Shown here: in pieces, positions 61,811 to 64,000 of the stretch
Layout of the letters: each line of letters begins with the position of its first letter
How positions within the stretch are numbered: the first letter of the stretch is position 1
Assembly: GCA_013399855.1 (NCBI GenBank)
Contig: VXAY01006699.1
Location: forward strand, 308,866 to 372,865
Direction of reading: 5' to 3'
Source: Oxyruncus cristatus
Lineage: Eukaryota; Chordata; Aves; Passeriformes; Cotingidae
DNA: 64,000 bases
Made by a program: the position numbers and the translations under genes
The notes under the pieces: generated by a model
What the model was told of the DNA's origin: nothing
What the model saw: only the letters and a program-made list of their open reading frames with translations
Databases searched by the model: none

Positions 61811-62598
61811 TGTCAGGGTTGGTGTTGTGACCGCTTCCCTGGGGAGCCTGTTCCAGTACCCAACAAGCCTCTGGGTGAAAAACCTTTTTCTAATATCCAA
61901 CCTAAACCTCTCCTGACACAACTTCAGGCCATTCCCTCAGGTCCTATCACTGGTCACCACAGAGAAGAGATCAGTGCCTGCCCCTCCTCTTTCCCTCACA
62001 AGCAAGTGGTAGACTGCCATGAGTTCTCCCCTCAGTGTCCTCTTTCCAGGCTGAACAGACCAAGTGACCTCAGCCTCTCCTCATATAGTTTCCCCTCAAG
62101 GCCCTTCACCATCTTTGTTGCCCTCCTTTGGATAATCAGTAATAGCTTACAATCTTTCTAATACTGTGGTGCCCAAAACTGCACACAATATTCAAAGTGA
62201 GGCCACACCAGGGCAGAGCAGAACGGGACAATCCCCTCCCTCGACTGGCTGGCGATGCTTTGCCTGGTGCCCCCAGGACATGGTTGGCCCTCCTGGCTGC
62301 CAGGGCACTGCTCACTCATATTCAGCTTCCATCTACCAGGACCCCCAAGGTCCCTTTCTGTGGCACTGCTTTCCAGCCTGTACAAACATCCAATGTTGTA
62401 CCATCCCAGGGGCAGAATCCAGCGTTTTCCCTTGTTGAACTTCCTATGGTTGGTGATTGCCCATTCCCTTAATTTGTCAAGGTCTCTCTGCAGGGCCTCC
62501 CTGCCTTTGAGGGAGTCAACAGCTCCTCACAGTTTTATACTGTCCATAAAACTTGCACAGTATCCCTTTCAGTCCTGGATCAAATAAATAAGGCTTCT
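61811..62598 (-). mobile_element. CR1 LINE, about 790 bp, different subfamily
   Basis: Read on the minus strand, this covers part of CR1 pol and the 3' region: 'tgaccgcttccctggggagcctgttccagtacccaac' near the left edge, then 'cctaaacctctcctgacacaacttcaggcc', 'ctggctgccagggcactgctcactcatattcagc' and 'gagggagtcaacagctcctcac' to the right. The blocks differ consistently from the 24.8 and 41.4 kb copies (for example 'ccattccctcaggtcctatcactggtcaccac'), indicating another CR1 subfamily. The usual ATTCTATG tail is not visible at the left edge, so the 3' end is truncated or belongs to a subfamily with another end. The right edge is the 5' truncation point. Confidence 0.93.
62158..62385 (-). pseudogene. 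CR1 ORF2 (pol) fragment
   Basis: A 75-codon minus-strand frame contains 'LESSATERDLGGPG', '[43 protein letters not shown]', the segment of CR1 pol downstream of the reverse-transcriptase catalytic core. The frame ends abruptly on both sides, and the expected following motifs are in other frames, so it is a decayed remnant. The methionine is not a real start. Overlapping plus-strand frames at 62166-62587 are antisense artefacts. Confidence 0.85.
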
Positions 62599-62599
62599 T

Positions 62600-64000
62600 A
62601 GTGAACAATTAATCTCAGGCCAATATATTCAATTTAAATTGCTTGATGCCTCTCTGACAAACTCATAAGTCCTTCTTGAGACTGGAAAGGGAGCTTCTAA
62701 AAGCATCTCCCCTCCTGACTCTAGTTTTAGCTTTGCATAAGCATCATGATCCAAAATGAAAACAAAGAGAAGCAAGACAAGGTTGTTTTGGGTTGTTTTA
62801 CTGTCCTTTTGTCTTTTTTGACTGTTCTGTACCAAGGAATAAAGGTAAGAAAGGCTGCAGGCAAACAGTTTAGCAAGGATTTTGACACATTTTTTGCTGA
62901 ATATGAAAGCTCAGCGACTCTATGCTCTTTTTACAGAACTTTACAAAGGTCTGGACTTTAGCCAGCTAGAGGAAATTTTTTAAAAGAAGTAAATGAAATG
63001 GGAAAGAAAAATAATAAATTGAAATTCCTGTGTTCCTCAGTAAGAAACATCTACACACCATTTATATATTCATACTAGAAATATGCCTCTAGTTACCAGT
63101 AAGATATTACATCAGTGTGCATTATGTGAATTTACGCTGTAATTTAAGATACATTAGTAATTAACTTAGAAAGACTGCTTCTGGATTAGTTAAGGAATGT
63201 CTAGATTAGCTAAGGAATGTCTTACTTAGAAGTTTGGAAATACTTCTCCGTTGACCACTGTGCTCTGAAATACTACATTATTGGTGTTATTCTTTAGCAT
63301 TGACACTGATGAGTGTTCCTGCAATTAGACATTCGTCCCTTTTTCTCTTTCCTACCTAAGACACAAGATTGTATTAGTAATAACTTCAATCCACTGATCT
63401 ATTCCAAGCTGGAATGTTATCTGCCTTTGTCAAAATACTTTCAGAATGTCTCTGATAGAATTCATATGGACCAAATCAAATCACTTTTGTGATTTTGTGC
63501 TCAGAAACTCTTTTGGCTAGTCTAACTTAGTCCACTGATATTGGTGTCCTTCCGTGTTATCTGAGGATCACTACAAATAAGAGTTCCCTACCTTCTGTTC
63601 CAACAAAAATGTTAAATTATTCTTTTAATTCAGATGGGAGTAGGAACGTTAATGTAGGTCAGTTTTAATTGAAGAGCCAGTAGCAACAATTTGCATGTTA
63701 TTTTCCTTAAATGTTCTTGTAAACATAAATTGTCCTTAACATCAGGAACAATTAAGTACGAAACTCTAAAAGGCACAACATTATTATCTGCTAAGTAAGC
63801 TGCATATACTTCTGTTTGCCTCTATGAAATTCTGCTGCTTGAACCCACTGAAATAGGTAAACTCTTGATACTGCACTCCAATCATTTATGACTGATATAT
63901 TCCATCATTTAGAACACTGGTGAATATTTTTTGCTCTAGCCAACCCATTAAATTCTGAAAGCAGAAATTTGTATGGGTGGAAATAGGTCATTCTTCTGCA
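62600..64000. other. no recognisable gene
   Basis: AT-rich. It contains a 20-bp two-copy tandem repeat at 63184-63223 and nothing else that can be named. A 71-codon open frame at 62746-62961 has no domain, and its middle is a hydrophobic run encoded by a T-rich tract. Confidence 0.55.
63184..63223. repeat. 20-bp tandem duplication, two copies
   Basis: GATTAGTTAAGGAATGTCTA is followed directly by the same 20-mer with two changes (T to C at the seventh base, and the last base). No function is apparent. Confidence 0.9.

Noticed and set aside
62166..62587. Three overlapping plus-strand open frames of 90-110 codons
   Set aside because: They are antisense to a minus-strand CR1 element whose sense peptide is recognisable.
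1..64000. CRISPR arrays, bacterial operons, phage genes, rRNA or tRNA genes
   Set aside because: No regularly spaced repeats, ribosome-binding-site/ORF trains or recognisable structural RNA sequences were seen; the window is vertebrate DNA.

Overview
This is AT-rich, CpG-poor vertebrate nuclear DNA, and the repeats make it almost certainly a bird. At least nine pieces of CR1 LINEs are present, several ending in the ATTCTATG-type tail characteristic of avian CR1. A GC-rich block at 47-48 kb matches, from memory, the long terminal repeats of avian ERVL-like elements. No bacterial or phage genes, operons, CRISPR arrays, or obvious rRNA or tRNA genes are visible. Most of the window reads as intergenic or intronic DNA; no complete protein-coding gene can be assembled from it.

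Layout. 1-6 kb: simple repeats (TTCA and TTGG runs), a near-perfect 77-bp tandem duplication at 3.5 kb, a CR1 tail at 4.0 kb, a CpG-enriched block at 5.0-5.25 kb and a possible minus-strand exon at 5.6 kb. 6-16.8 kb: essentially featureless. 16.8-19.2 kb: coding-like open stretches on the plus strand, the best ending at a consensus splice donor. 20-24.8 kb: one CR1 tail, otherwise plain. 24.8-25.8 kb: a roughly 950-bp minus-strand CR1 with decayed reverse-transcriptase coding sequence. 25.8-32.4 kb: plain sequence apart from an unexplained 186-codon open frame. 32.4-33.3 kb: a GC-rich insert followed by an old CR1. 39.6-40.1 kb: a plus-strand CR1. 41.4-42.0 kb: a minus-strand CR1. 42.9 kb: a pure ATTCT pentanucleotide array growing out of a CR1 tail. 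43.7 kb: A/C-rich low-complexity DNA. 46.7-48.2 kb: one possible short LTR and one well-supported long solo LTR. 48-57 kb: plain, with T-rich runs. 57.0 kb: a CR1 tail. 61.8-62.6 kb: a minus-strand CR1 of a different subfamily.

The repeats appear to be of different ages. The 24.8, 41.4 and 61.8 kb CR1 copies still show readable pol fragments; those at 33.0, 39.6, 20.0 and 4.0 kb are more degraded or are tails only. Nothing indicates that any element here is currently mobile. The coding-exon candidates are reported with low confidence: open frames of 140-190 codons are expected by chance at roughly the once-per-window level in 64 kb of six-frame AT-rich DNA, so splice signals, base composition and comparison with other birds must decide. 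I did not find a convincing undescribed biological system.
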